Shown here: positions 36,441 to 49,078 of the stretch, one piece after another
How positions within the stretch are numbered: position 1 is the stretch's first letter
Layout: each line of letters begins with the position of its first letter
Assembly: GCA_030620095.1 (NCBI GenBank)
Contig: JAUTXW010002448.1
Coordinates: forward strand, 318,501-382,500
Direction: 5' to 3'
Length of the DNA stretch: 64,000 nucleotides
DNA from: Kuschelorhynchus macadamiae
Taxonomy: Eukaryota > Arthropoda > Insecta > Coleoptera > Curculionidae
Translations under genes and position numbers: made by a program
Notes under the pieces: model-generated
What the model was told of the DNA's origin: nothing
The model's database searches: none
The model's input: only the letters and a program-made list of their open reading frames with translations

Positions 36441-37340
36441 ATATTATTAACTTATTATTATTATTTTAGTTAAAATACTTAAATTCGCAAAAATCAAATA
36501 AAAATTAAAAATTGGTCAAAAGACAAGAAAACCTACATTAATAATCGCTAATTAATTAGCATTTTACTATACCGCAAATTTTTTCCGACACAATGGATTT
36601 TCACCAACATGATAACTTTTCATCCTCTAGTGAATCTTCACTCTGGAACAATATTTAAAATCAACCAAATTTTTTTTCAAGCCATGTTACGCAGAAATAT
36701 ACCTACGGAAATGAGAGAACATATTTTTTTATGAATCTAGGAACTCGAAAAGTCGAAGATCTGCATAAATCTCGGAGAGTGATTTTTAATATTAAAATAC
36801 CTCTATTTAGTTATAATTCAAGTGAAAATACATAAAATTCTTTTTCAGGGTCATTTTTTTATCTTCACACTGCAGTATACTGTAGTTAGAGAAGATATAT
36901 TGAACTTATCTAGTATTTATTTCTCTAAGCTCCCATGTTGAAAGCTAATAGGGAAATTTATCACTGTCAGAATAGCCCTTTGTATTGGGTCCCGCAGGCA
37001 TCCAAAATGTATTTCTAAGTTTGTTGTTGTGGGAGATTACGGATATTGTAATGAATTACTAATCGTTATCAAAGTAAATTACTAACACTATAGGAATATT
37101 GTTTGCTTACAAAATATATTTTAAATGGATACAATACTTTTATAAAATAATGCATTTATTACTCACACCTACACTTAACCTTTTCTTTCAACTGGATAAA
37201 AGCAACATTGTATTTTATACAATGTTTGAAATAATAAATATACTAACAATAATAATAATAATAAAACCCAGAAGTCTGCAAAACCAGATGCTAATTTGCG
37301 AATTAAAAAAAATAATAATAATATTAATAATAATAATAAT
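36441..37340. other. Spacer between inverted LINE copies
   Basis: AT-rich. It contains a diverged copy of the dispersed repeat at about 36700-36800. A ~45 bp LINE-like scrap at about 37265-37310 is enclosed by TAA repeats on both sides (37245-37262 and 37312-37340). No gene. Confidence 0.55.
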
Positions 37341-38395
37341 ACTCGCCTAATGATGACCAAGTACAAGTCACGCCACCCAAGGTCATCAACTCTCTGAAAG
37401 ACCTTACCACGAAGAGAAGGTGGAACACCCCTTGTTGACTTGACCAATTCGCACTCCCGACAGCTGCAAAAATGAGAGATTTCTTTAGCAACAAGGCACA
37501 GACATCAAGCCTCCACCGCAAACTGACAACTCGTACTCTCCACTTGATCTCGCAAGCGACAACATCATAAAGTCACTTTTAGACCCCGACAATAACAGTG
37601 GGCTCAATGGCACCGCACGGCCGAGATCACAATGAATTGAATCAGCCACACATAGATAAGGAAGCAGTCAACAGGTTACACGAAAATTGATCATCAAAGA
37701 CCGGTCCGTTGAATCCGAAAGTGTCGAAAATGTAGCGAGCGGTCAGAGACTATACAGCATATTATAATACCTGGCTGCACTTACCTAGCAAACTCCGACT
37801 ACCTCCAGCGACATAACCAGGTATGTAACATCATACACGAGAAGTTTTCCAATACATATGGACTCCTGAGAACCTTTGTGATCTATTATAAGTATCAACC
37901 AAGTTCAGTGCTTGAAAATAATGGCTTCAAATTGTACTACGACCGGGCAATTATCACAGACAGATGGGTGACGAATAATCGGCCTGATGTGGTACTGTTA
38001 AATATGGAAATAAAGACAGCTTATTTGGTAGATGTGGCTGTATCCAACAAATAACAACGTGTTGGATAAATATCAAGAGAAAAAGGCTGAATATGCGGAG
38101 CTGGCTATCGAGATACAGCAGATATGGTGACTGAATAAGGTTCATGTGATATCATCATTGTATCATCAACTGGACTGGTTTCAGAATAGAACTTGAAAGT
38201 CATAGGACTGCGTACTAAAATCTTTATCGACATCCAGAAGGCAGTCCTGCTCACTACTTGCTACATAGTGAGAAAATTCTTACAGGACAACACATAGAAC
38301 TAATAGAAACCAGCCCACTCATTTTGATGCATGCATACGGGATAGGCTTGGAACCCAACATTTGTTGACAAATTTATAGTCAATTTTGATTTTCG
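37341..38395 (+). mobile_element. Dong/R4-like LINE, copy E (right arm of inverted pair)
   Basis: It matches the reverse complement of copy D from its beginning (ACTCGCCTAATGATGACC) to its end. Plus-strand pieces include IIKSL with DPDN, RAIITDRWVTNNRPDVVLL, and EIKTAYLVDVAVSNK, then a frame change and YAELAIEIQQIW. The element starts right after (TAA)n at 37316-37340 and ends in (ATA)n at 38396-38413, in agreement with insertion into TAA repeats as known for Dong. It is dead. Confidence 0.78.
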
Positions 38396-38413
38396 ATAAT
38401 AATAATAATAATA

Positions 38414-38670
38414 GGAAGCAAGTGCAGGTTTTGCCGGGCGCACATTGAAGCGATTCACCATATTCTATCAGGCTGCCCTATTTGGGCCAAGAAGGAATAA
38501 TTAGAACGTCATAATGCGGTTGCAGCCCAACTACACTGGAACGTTTGTCGAAATTACAACATCAAAATTTGCGAAAATTGATATAAACACAGTCCAGCCC
38601 CAGTGGTAATACCTGATGTAAGTACTTTCCTGTGGGACCTACCAGTTCCAACTAACCGTACAGTGAGAGT
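38414..38670 (+). mobile_element. Dong/R4-like LINE fragment, copy F
   Basis: It begins immediately after the ATA repeats. The plus strand reads CRFCRAHIEAIHHILSGCPI, the CCHC knuckle that precedes the restriction-like endonuclease in R2/R4-type LINEs. RHNAVAAQLHWNVC, PVVIPDVSTFLWDLPVPTNR and TVRVN follow. It is cut off before the RPDI motif. It covers the part of the protein lying upstream of the segment kept in copy B. Confidence 0.78.
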
Positions 38671-38679
38671 TAACATTAT

Positions 38680-39780
38680 ACCATCAAGAAGTAAAAAGTT
38701 TAATTTTTTCTGTTTTTCTTCAATCTCCAGGAAGTCTTCTCAAGAAGTTGGCAGAGAATGCATTTTGTTTGCTTCTTATGTTTCTGATAGCCTTTTAAGA
38801 TTATCGATGGATGTACACTAGATATAGCAGTTTGCGAAGTTTCAAGCCTTGAAACAGCTTTTTTGCTTCAAAACTTTACATTTGCCGTGAAATTCGTTAC
38901 ATCTTCAATACATAGTTGACATATTTGACTTGTCTTTTATATAAAAGTTTCCTTTGTGGAATACTTTTTTATTTTCGAATTGGGTTCCTAAAGACATTTT
39001 TTTTTAATTAGTGTTTGCACAGCACTTTTATGTAAGAATTTCGGTACTACTTAATTAATTAAGATGAAAATTCAAAAGTACAATTTTACATAGCTAAAAA
39101 TATTTTTAAAAAATACACAATATGAAAACCAGTTTTTTCTAAAAATAAACCATAAGCAGTGAAGAACCAAAACTAACACAAAACAACAATAACTAGCCGA
39201 AACCTTCTGTAACGTTTGTAAACTTAAGATTTCTTAGATAAGCAAAACTTTTTTTTTTACTTTTTCGCCTAAAATTACAAATAAAAAAATTGTCTATATG
39301 TTACCCATTTTCGACTTATTTACCATTACATTTCCTAAAAACTACACCTCGAACAAAAAAAAACTTTAAAACACTTTTATGTCTTATTTTTTTGCTCTAC
39401 AATTTGGCTATATTACTAAAATCAATTTCCCATTTTTTTTGTTTTGACGACTTGCTTTTGCGTATTTTTTGCGCAACTCGTATATGTATATTATATGGCA
39501 TTTTTTTTGCAGCCAAACTTACTTTTTTTAATAAGCAAAACATTTTATTTTTGGTAAATCAAAAATAAAGGTTTTTCCTAAATCCACGCACACGCTGAAT
39601 GTGATTCGAAATTTTTTGCATTCAAACATCTCGTTTTCGAAATTTTTACCATTTGAACATTTTCTTTTCAACATTTTTGATTTTGAACGGTATTTGGTTC
39701 GAAAATATCAGCATTTTGAGCAATTGGAATTTCTTTCAATTGAAATAAATGTATTTTGAAATAGTTGATTGATTTTCGTT
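38680..39780. other. T-rich non-coding stretch, no gene seen
   Basis: Long T and A runs and TTTTGAA-type low-complexity repeats near 39600-39780. Open frames here (38603-38821, 39290-39568) have no family signature beyond the LINE fragment noted above. Confidence 0.45.
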
Positions 39781-39795
39781 TTTGAAATTAATACC

Positions 39796-40492
39796 GCTTC
39801 CCAGGGCTCAAACATGACTGGTGCTCCATCGGCTGCCACTGATATGACATTTTGTTAAAGGGGTCGCTTTTTCCATGAAATATTTTTTGGAAACCTTGAA
39901 TATTGATTCTCCTTTAGGGTCTCTTGTTATAAATTTTTCGCAAAAATCAATTACTGATGAATTTCTTGGTCTATAGCAAAGCAAACAAATTGCATTAACT
40001 GTGCTTCATTACCAGGAAAACTTGACCGGTCTAGGTGAAGGAAGAAATGTTTCGTTTGCTGATAATTGCCAAGACTTTTTCACTTTTTTTCCCAAGTAAT
40101 TTCATCCATACGCCTTTGAAATGTGTTGTTGCTCAAAGGAATTCTTTTAATTATATCATATACAGGCTTGTGTAGAACAGTTTTTGAAAGTATTTTGACT
40201 GCTGGCAAAAACTGTTCGGGCTGTACCCCGATAGTATGAGGCTATCCTGTTTTTTTGTGAGTATCGAAATATTATAAGACGCCATGGCTATCTCTTTGTT
40301 ATGTTGCAGCGAACATACTGTCTAGCGTGGTTTTTGATGTTTTTTTTTGTCAAAGCTTTACCTATTTTATTAGAGTAATGAATTAGGTGATCTTCCAGTT
40401 TGGCTTGGTTATAGCATGATGATGGAATAAACATCAAATAATCAATATAATACTGCCTAAATTTTTCTGAGCCTCCTTGAATAGAAGATATC
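39796..40492 (-). pseudogene. hAT transposase-derived pseudogene, ZBED5-like type
   Basis: Reading leftward from 40492 in shifting frames: KFRQYYIDYLMFIPS and AKLEDHLIHYSNK (remnant of the BED-finger region), FLPAVKILSKTVL, IKRIPLSNNTFQRRMDEI, HFFLHLDRSSFPGNEAQLMQ, FAKNL, then ISVAADGAPVMFEPW. These correspond in order to the middle of ZBED5/FAM200-like hAT-derived transposases. The expected LDEST is LDRSS and the ATDGAPAM block (second catalytic region) is AADGAPVM. There are many stops. The C-terminal dimerisation half is missing. It is unrelated in sequence type to the hAT at 31.9 kb. Confidence 0.72.
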
Positions 40493-40499
40493 TGTCGAT

Positions 40500-41330
40500 A
40501 AATCTCAGAAGGTGATCAATAAAAAATTATTAGTAAGATTTTTGTGACTATGTGTTTTGAAAACTGAAAAAGTATTTAAACAATATGTAATTTTATAATA
40601 ATCCGGCTTTTCTACAAAAATCCTCCGACACAGAAAAAATGCATACATGCCTATTATTTTCCGTTACGTTATTATGTGTTTTAACTAGGCAATATCTTTA
40701 TTTGAAGTATTTAATTAGAAATATAGATATATAATAAACTTTCTTGTTTTAGGCACTCCTAAACAAGATATTCGCTAAAAAAATAACCAATACTTGTCTC
40801 TAATACTCTTGGTTATAATTGTGTAATGAAACAAATACTTGCGAAGTTTTGATTCGAACAAGTCTTGACAAATATTATAACTTGCGGTAATAAGACAAAC
40901 GAAGTGTAACACGAAAAGCATCTCAAGCGGGGTGTGACGAAATCCCGCGACTTTTTATGAAAAGCCAGAGTGGCACGTGTAACCCAGCAGCTTTCATAAA
41001 AATGAGTGGTTTTAAAGGTGACAGTCAAAGGATATGCTAATGCGGTTTAATACCTGATAAAAATGACTAATGATTGCAATAAAACTACCTGTGATGATCT
41101 TACAAGGGCTTGATAATAAACAAACAAAAATAGTTGAAAGGGTCAAAATGTAATAATTTATAGGTATAAAAAGAAAACAGGTCTAAGATTTTTCTGTTGT
41201 AGGTATATAAAGATAATTTTAAATAATTTCAGTGTTTACTTAAAGCAGGTACTTTCGATATATTTTTGAAAAATTTCTTCACGTTCAGTTGTATTGTGAC
41301 ATCATTTTAGGAAATATTATACGTATAAAA
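40500..41330. other. AT-rich non-coding stretch, no gene seen
   Basis: No motif-bearing frame. The ORF at 40813-41028 minus is not supported. Confidence 0.45.
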
Positions 41331-41339
41331 CAGCATTAT

Positions 41340-42590
41340 GTGGCGTCTGCAGAAAAACATTGATGGTGTTCCTTCCATTGTTCCGGTGAGGAAGAAAATT
41401 TGTCTAGACAAATTTTAAAAATTGTTTATAGGTTTCCACTCCACAGAAGACTTACTGCAAGTGACACATGTGATTTGACTAAGATACCTCTGACTACCGT
41501 AAAAAGAACCATGATAAATCTTATTATATCAAGAAAGAAGCGTGAAGATGCCTGATCTACCAAATATTTCGACGAAGACGACAAGGACGTGATAAGGCTA
41601 AGGATAAGTCTACATCAAGAGCATCGTGTGAAGAAACTCTGAAGCAACGGCTCACTAATGCTAAAATCCAAATATGCTATAGCTTAATTAGCCTTTGTTT
41701 CCAAAATGGTCTTTAGATATCGCAAAATTGACAAAAAGATGGTATTTATACTACCCCAGCTATTACAAAAATGGCAACTGGGGTATAAAACATCGTTAAG
41801 AAAATACCGTTCTGAATATGCTCCAATAATTTATGTCGATGAGACATGGTTTCATACACATGAAACAGTATCCAAAGGCTGGTCCGATTTTTCCGGTAGG
41901 GGTAAAACAAAAGCTCCATGAAATAAATGGAAACGGAGAACCATTTTACATGCCGGGTCAAAAACGGTTGCAACAAATGCCTTGTGGCTTTCTGCAAAGA
42001 ATATTAAAGACCCCTGTGTGGACTGCAATGAAGATAAATCGACAGTACTTTTTGAAAAAATGTTCAAGATTTGTCTTTTACTAAACATTCCTTCGAAAAC
42101 CGTGATAGTAATGAATAGTGCGAGCTACCACAGTTGCCAATTGCATAAGACTCCAGTTTCAGATAATAAGAAATTGGAGATTCAAAAATACATGTCGGTA
42201 AATGATATGTTTTAAATAATATTTTAGAAAAGTGATTTTTTTGGATTTTTAATGACACTAAATATGAAAAATATATGTTTATGGCCCATTGGCAGAGATA
42301 ATGGGACATACAATGCTACGGCTGCCGACCTACTATTGTGTTTTGAATTCCATTGACCAAATTTGGCAACCAATTCAAATCAATGGTTAGGCCTGAAAAT
42401 ATTTCTCCGATTTTAAGTTTAAGTGTTGTAGAATTAATAAAAATTGCCATAATGATATTCTTCCAGGTAGCCAGAAAAACACAGTTCATCAAGTAATTAC
42501 AGCATAAAATTTCTATGTTGCTCTAGATCATATAACCAAACCAATTATAATTAATTTAGGTGAAGATAGCGAAATAGAACTAGGGAGTTG
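41340..42590 (+). pseudogene. IS630/Tc1-type transposase pseudogene
   Basis: Pieces on the plus strand in order: a poorly kept N-terminal part (FDEDDKDVIRLRI), then KYRSEYAPIIYVDETWFHTH with the first catalytic Asp. VSKGWSDFS, ALWLSAKNIKDPCVDCNED (a HAG..-like middle part), and KTVIVMNSASYHSCQ follow. The second catalytic Asp should sit in IVMDNASYH, and here it is Asn. VLRLPTYYCVLNSIDQIWQP is the third region, normally LNPIELIW. The end reads DHITKPIIINLGEDSEIEL, like the acidic tail of such insect transposases. Two catalytic positions are altered and frames shift at least three times. Inverted ends were not located. It is a different family from the 8-10 kb and 29-30 kb copies. Confidence 0.75.
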
Positions 42591-42599
42591 ATATTGACC

Positions 42600-43215
42600 A
42601 CTATGGGAATTATCGCTCTAGAGGATATCCACGTCTCATTCAAATATATAAAAGAAAGTCTTACAGCTTTAAAATTATTGTATTTTCTAAAAAAATCGAA
42701 TATCTTGTGGACAGCTGCACTTTTTAGATACAAGGTCTGTTATATTATTCCCTTTTTCATATTTGAATTTGCTTCATAATTTTGTGAAAACTTTCCTTCC
42801 CCTCATTGTTATTTTTTTTCGTCTCACTTCGAGGACAATACTGCCCAACTCTTCGATTTTCGCGCAGCTTTTGTTTATTTTCTTTCACATCATCTTGAAC
42901 CATAGGCCATTGGCTGATTTCTACATACCTTTAGGACATTTTTTAATTTACTTTCACTTATTCCAGACTTTGATGAATTTGTAGAGCTAACGGTCCACGC
43001 TTGTTCTATTCTTTGGTAAAATATTCGAATATGTTTATAATTATTTCAGTTAAACTGCTGGACACATAAAGCGCACGAAACAATATTTTTTGTAAAATTT
43101 GAAATTACATAATTTCGAAATGCCAAAAGATTTTGAAATAGTTTTACAGCACGTGATTACGCAGTTCTTCTAGTTTCTTCTCTTTAAACCATACTCTTTA
43201 GTGTTCATGACTATT
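42600..43215. other. AT-rich non-coding stretch, no gene seen
   Basis: No feature is supportable between the transposase pseudogene and the tandem repeat. Confidence 0.45.
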
Positions 43216-43279
43216 CGTTTATACAGAGTGTTTTGTGTGTGTTGCAAAAACCAATACAAGAAGTAAGAAGAAGGAAATG

Positions 43280-45780
43280 TAAAATGTAACCTTTCCGGAC
43301 AAATTAATTACTAGCTCAATCGTTTTTTTTTGCAGGAAAACATACGCACGAGTGAATTTCGGATCAGAAATGATGCTGCAAACATAATTATTACAAAAAT
43401 AATTTAATAACTTTATACTATTAGCCTTTAAGAACGACGTAAGTATAGAATTTAGATTTATTGATTCTCTTGCTAGTATTGGGTAAACTTTTGCCGAAAC
43501 GGATTTTTTGTTTTAATGCTATCTGCACTAGACACGAAATAAAGGTTTTAAATAATTACGAAATCGTAGTGGCGGATTCATGATTTAAAAAGAAATCAAT
43601 TTTTGGGTTTGTACATATGGATAACAATTCATTTTTAAGTAATGATAAATTAAGCCGGCGGTATCAAAATGACCGAATAATTTTGCCTTTTATGTGATGA
43701 TAACACTTAAAATCAAATCAATCAATGTCTAAATTTTAGATGACGCCACCGTTACGAACAATTTAATTAATGTTTTACTTCGACAATCTGATACAGCCAA
43801 CACCAATTTGGACTCTTTACAGGGTGACCCAAAGGATTTTTTAATTTTTAATGTAAAGACATAATCAGGGTGCCCGAAAATTACTTTCCAATATTTGGAG
43901 AGGCTATTATACATATGACAATAATAAAAAATGTTGTTCTGAACATTCGTTTTGAAATGCATGTTTTCAAAATACTGAATGTTAAAATTTTACTTTATTT
44001 CTAGTTTTGTTGATGTGACTTGTACATTTCTAGATATATTTAATTCAAATTTGATAAACGATATACCGTAATTAACGTCTAAAAAATGGCCAAAATACAT
44101 GTTAGAAAATTATACAGTGTGTAATTTTTTTTTTGACGGCTCTTTTAAAATCCCCAACAAATTTACTGCAGCGACACTGACTTAATTTGGTACTACTATC
44201 GGATTTCTTACTTTATTTACAAACTTCATATCCATTGGACCTTTTGGATAACTTGAATTATTGTAAAGATGAAGCTTAAAAACATGGACGTGATTAATCA
44301 TGATAATGAAGCTGATTCTAAAACCATTAAAACTGTCCGTGTTTTTAAACACATTTTTATAAATTATTTTAATGACAGAACTAATATAAATATGGGGTTA
44401 ATAGAAAAATATAAACCTTTCCGTGCAAATTAATTACTAGCACAGCCATTTTTTTTGCAGAAAAACCTACGCATAAGTAGATTTGGAGTCACAAGTAGTC
44501 ACCAACTTAATAAAAAAGTATACTAAAATTATAACTTATCAAAATCTCACTATTACTATTCAAGTGTGAGGGGTATAATTCAAATTTAGTGATTCTCATA
44601 CCAGTATTGTGTAGACAGGTTCCTTTTGCCTAAACGCGTTTTTAGTTCTAATGCTACTAGTCACGAAATAAACGGCTCCCCTTTTCAACGTTTTTTTGTT
44701 TTTTTTTGCTGTTGTAGAGGATCGGTTGACTGGACCAAATTTGGTTTTGTCCCACTTCTTGTTACGATATTGCTCTGAACTAACAATTCGAGTTCACATA
44801 ATATAAGTTAAGTTTAGTTTTGTCATTTACGGTCTGATTTCACTTAAAATCAATATCTGAATTTTTCGGGATTGACTGATTTCGAACTTTTGGTTAGAAG
44901 TTAGGAATTCCGGATGGTAGTACCAATACGAAAAACTTAATTAGTTGTTTTACTTCTACATCCTAATTCATGCATCATCAATTGTAACGCTGTAGAGTAC
45001 AAAATACAAAGGAAAGTAAAAATGATGTATATCTTCATCGCTATAATACATAGAAAAATATTAAATTTAAAAGTATCCAGGATTTTTATGAAGAATTGAA
45101 ATCTATATTCAATAAACAAATGAACAACTAAAAAATCATATGCGTTAATTCAATAAACTATGATTTTTTTTCTTACTTTTAATGTAATACGAAAGAAGTA
45201 TTCCACATATTGAAATATTAAAAAAAGTTCCTGTGAATATGAGTCCGGAAACGCTTCGTTTCCAAGATACATAATGTTACATTTTTTAATATTTTTTTGT
45301 TTTTTTGAAGTGTCTTGAACATTTCTTAAGATGTGTAAATAAAATTTGACACACGATAAACTAAAATTAATATCTATAGAAAAGTCATAATTTATTTTAG
45401 ACAATTATACAGAGTGTAACTTTTTTTGGGTCACGACACCTTGACCGCCCCAAACAATTTACTGTAGCAATACTGACCTGTTTGGTACTATTATCGGATT
45501 TCTTAATTTACTTTGCAAATTTTATTACCCTTTGACTTTTTTGATATCTTGTACCAGTTTAAAATATATTAGAAAAATGTGTTTAAAAGCATGAACAGTT
45601 TAATGATTTTAGCATCAGCTTCATTATCATTATTAATTATGTCGATGTTTCTAAGCATATTTTTCTAAATCACTCAAAATGATGCGAGATATCCAAAAAG
45701 TCCAAGGGATATAAAATTTGTAAAGCAAGAAATCCGTTAGTAGTACCAAACTAAGTCAGGTCAGATTGTTTGCATTTTAT
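43280..45780. repeat. Diverged tandem duplication of a ~1.1-1.3 kb unit
   Basis: Unit 1 (about 43280-44400) and unit 2 (about 44407-45780) share ordered blocks. CAAATTAATTACTAGC is near 43300 and 44425, followed by an ACTTAAAATCAA block, a TTTACTTC-AC block, TATACAG-GTGTAA at 44110 and 45404, and a TTGGTACTA-TATCGGATTTC block at 44190 and 45480. Identity is moderate and indels are frequent. No coding frame survives. It may be two copies of one non-autonomous element inserted or duplicated in tandem. Confidence 0.6.
45409..45780. repeat. Foldback segment with ~150 bp arms
   Basis: The left arm (about 45475-45620) and right arm (about 45620-45775) are reverse complements around a centre near 45620, sharing TTTGGTACTA and CATCAGCTTCATTATCATTA. 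The same centre phrase, inverted, is found in unit 1 near 44300-44330. Confidence 0.65.
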
Positions 45781-46014
45781 CGTCAAGTTTAACTAATTAG
45801 AGAAATAATTCAATTTTTAATTTTTGTTACTTTGCTGGGTCTTTTAGATCACATTATTTTTCTAACAGTCTAGTTGCTAATCTAACCACTGATTTTAATT
45901 GGTCGTGTTTAATAAATACATTGAAAAATATATATGTTTTTATAAAAACCAATCTGTACGATAATGTGGCTGAAAGAAAAGCGTAATGATCATATTGGGC
46001 AAAATCATAGTTAG

Positions 46015-46180
46015 TTTAAATCACCTCTGAGGTTTTACATATCTTTAAGTTTTAGCGTCCCTAGATATAAAAAAACATGTTTTATCAATTCCGTCTGTCG
46101 GTTTGTCTATGGGTCAGTTCGCGGCATAGCTTAAAAACCAGATTTACTTTAAATTTTAGTCAAAAATTTAAAGTGCCAGA
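46015..46180. repeat. Dispersed repeat copy (GTCGGT/GTCTGTCGG type)
   Basis: It contains GCGTCCCTAGATATAAAAAA, then CGTCTGTCGGTTTGTC, then an AGCTTAAAAA and a TAAATTTTAGTCAAAAATT phrase. This is the same order as the copy at 49079-49440 and the reverse order of 28570-29241. Confidence 0.6.
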
Positions 46181-46199
46181 AAATTTAAAAAAATACAGT

Positions 46200-49070
46200 A
46201 TATGTTTATGTGTTACTAAATGACTACGTACTGAAATAAATTGGGTCACACTTCACTATTCACAATAAAAAGAAAAATTTATAATGAGGAAAGATCCGGG
46301 TAATGGAAATTTACCGATTTTTTAATTATTAAATATAATTTTTTAAACAAAAGTGAAACAATTTGTAGAATTAGTGTAATTAGGAAGACATAAAAATCAA
46401 TGTCATATCTGATTAATCATTTTCCCATCGTGTAAATCCATTATGGTGAAGATGGAATTAATAAAGCAACAAGTACACCTAGTTTATTTAGATTATACAG
46501 TATGAAACACAGAGGTTTGATAAACTTTTCTAGACTATAATTGCTCCTAAATTAAGACTTGTACCATAGAATACAATAGAACTCACAAACAATGAGCGAT
46601 GCTATAAAGCGCTACTGTACAGCAACATTTATTACTCTAGGAAAAGTTTATTCAACTTATTTTCTAGTATTCAAGTTTCTTACTATAGCAAGACATTGAG
46701 CGTTTCAAATTATAGAAATAATTCAAAATATATGTTTTTAATTTTCCGTGACACAAACTAGTCCTTTATTTAACAATTCTTAAACAATAGATTTCAAGAT
46801 ATTGATAATAATGACATTAATTTTCTTATCTCTTCGAGGCCAAATAAGAAAAATCTTTTAAACTTATAGAAGGTTATGACTTCTAACTCTGAATATACAG
46901 TATAAAATAGTATATCTACATTTTGGCAATGTTTGCAATATACTTTGCATGAATTCTGATTAAGTCATCAGAAGTTTTATGATGTTTGCCGGGTCGATGC
47001 TATAATCGGAAGTCGTAAAACCTTTACTTTGAAAACTGTATAATTGTATTTTTGATTTACGCGTTTTCATAAAACTTGGCTGTGGTAATCTATAATATGT
47101 TCTTGACATTGTTTAACTTAATCTTAAACACTTCTAGTAAGCAGATTTCTGTTATTGCTCGCATTTCTGGTTATGATATTAAATCACTGACTTTTCTTGG
47201 ACTATGTTAATCAGGCAACTTGAGGCCAGCCACACATAAGCAAGATATTAGGTACTTGTTTATTTATTAAAAGGTAAATTTCGGGATCAGTACATATACG
47301 CAATCCAGTTAAAAACTAGGATTTAGGGACTTCTATGCTAAAAATACATATTATTAATCATTTTAAAATATACATTTAGGATAAGGTGACCGAAACATAC
47401 AAAAACTTTAAAATAATAAATTTGCTAAAAATGACGACATAATTGCTTCTGTTTTCGTGTTTAAACCTGTGAAGTGATAAAAAAGTTTAAATCTTATTCC
47501 AAATATTCGGTTTATAGGTGATTAATAATATCAAGACAATATAGCAATAATAATAAGCATAAAGCATTATTAGCCAGTAGGAAGAAACATATGCTGGCTA
47601 TAGAGCCAGCATTTGTTCCACACCTATATATCCTTATCAGCCAGTGTGAGGGAGCAAATACTTGCTAGAGAGCCAACCCACACCTATATAACAAGCAAGT
47701 TTGTGTACCTAAAATATCTGTACAATAATGAATATATTTAGTTTTAATCGACAGACACCATATTTATTTATCATAATAATATCACAATCATAATAATACC
47801 TAACCTAACTTAAAAAGTTAATTTTATATAGGATGGTATGTACACTAATAACATAACAGATATGAACATTTTCGCAGTTGATTATGTTAGTGACAAACCA
47901 GATATAGTCGTCTACCATAGAAATAATTTGATTGCAAATAACAGCGCTTGGATGTACAAGAGGCCATTGTGTGATTAGTCAACGCTGTTGCAATTATTCT
48001 GCAGTCGTCTAAAAAAACACATGTCAATTTGGGCTATTTTCAGTTAGGTATTTAGCACTGACTATCACTTGGAAACGTGCTAGCCCTCTAGGCGCAAATA
48101 TCTTTAACTTATGACTGAAAAACCAACAACAACGCCATAGTCAGTAAAAGGCATTTCTGCTGTTGCAACTAAATACCCACCTTTACACAATAGTACTAGC
48201 ACTTAGTGGCCCATATTAGCTTATTGGATGAAAGATCCGTCATATGCCTAGGGTTCAGAATACAAATGATATTTTTATTTTATTTATGTTTTAAGACTCT
48301 CCAATGTCAAAATAAACCAAGATTATAACAGATTTTACCAAACCAGATTTAATTACTATTTTATTTATTAAACCAAGTAATAGAGTCGAGTTTAATGTTC
48401 GGAGTTCGCAACAGTCGATACTTCGTCTTATTTCCTTTTACCGCATGCCACAATAAATAATATGTAACAAGTATTAAAAAAATAATAATAATTAGCCGTT
48501 ATATCAGATATCAAAGTCTAATATGTAGTTTTTTGTATTAGATTGGTTATAACTACATTAATTTTAAGTATTAGTTTGCATAGTGGTCTAATTTATATCT
48601 CAAATTATGCTACCATTAGGTAAATATATAATGCTATCCCAATTTATATACATTCAAAGCATGCAATCCGTTCTAATTTAAACGAAATATCTATATGATG
48701 AATGCGTTAATCATATAGAGCACACGCATCAACTAAATGTAATTATAATGCATCAATGATATTTTGATAAATATTTCGATTAGCTAAATTATAAACGTGA
48801 AAACATAACTGACAAACCTTGAGAAAAATAAATTGTTATTCGAAAGCAATAAATTAGTTTCTATCGACGTTCATGTTATTTATATGCTAACCATAACGAA
48901 GTAAAAATAAAAAGTTAATCAAACTATTCTTAAAAAATGCCTTCAATTTTCAAGGTTTCACATAGTAACAAATGTGATGCTATCTTTCCTATTTTATTTT
49001 AAGTCAGCTAGTGTTTCACGTTCTAAGCTGACAAGTTTTTACTTCCCTTGTGAAAGGGAAGTAATGTAAT
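46200..49070. other. AT-rich non-coding stretch with a small hairpin
   Basis: No gene. Around 47572-47700 two related segments carry CCACACCTATATA, and one holds a hairpin ATGCTGGCT/AGCCAGCAT at 47592-47611. The remainder shows no motif on either strand. Confidence 0.45.
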
Positions 49071-49078
49071 TGTCAAAA

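Noticed and set aside
43480..43510. GCCGAAACGG as another hammerhead-like motif
   Set aside because: There is no CTGANGA core upstream and no stem. The related site near 44620 lacks GAAAC.
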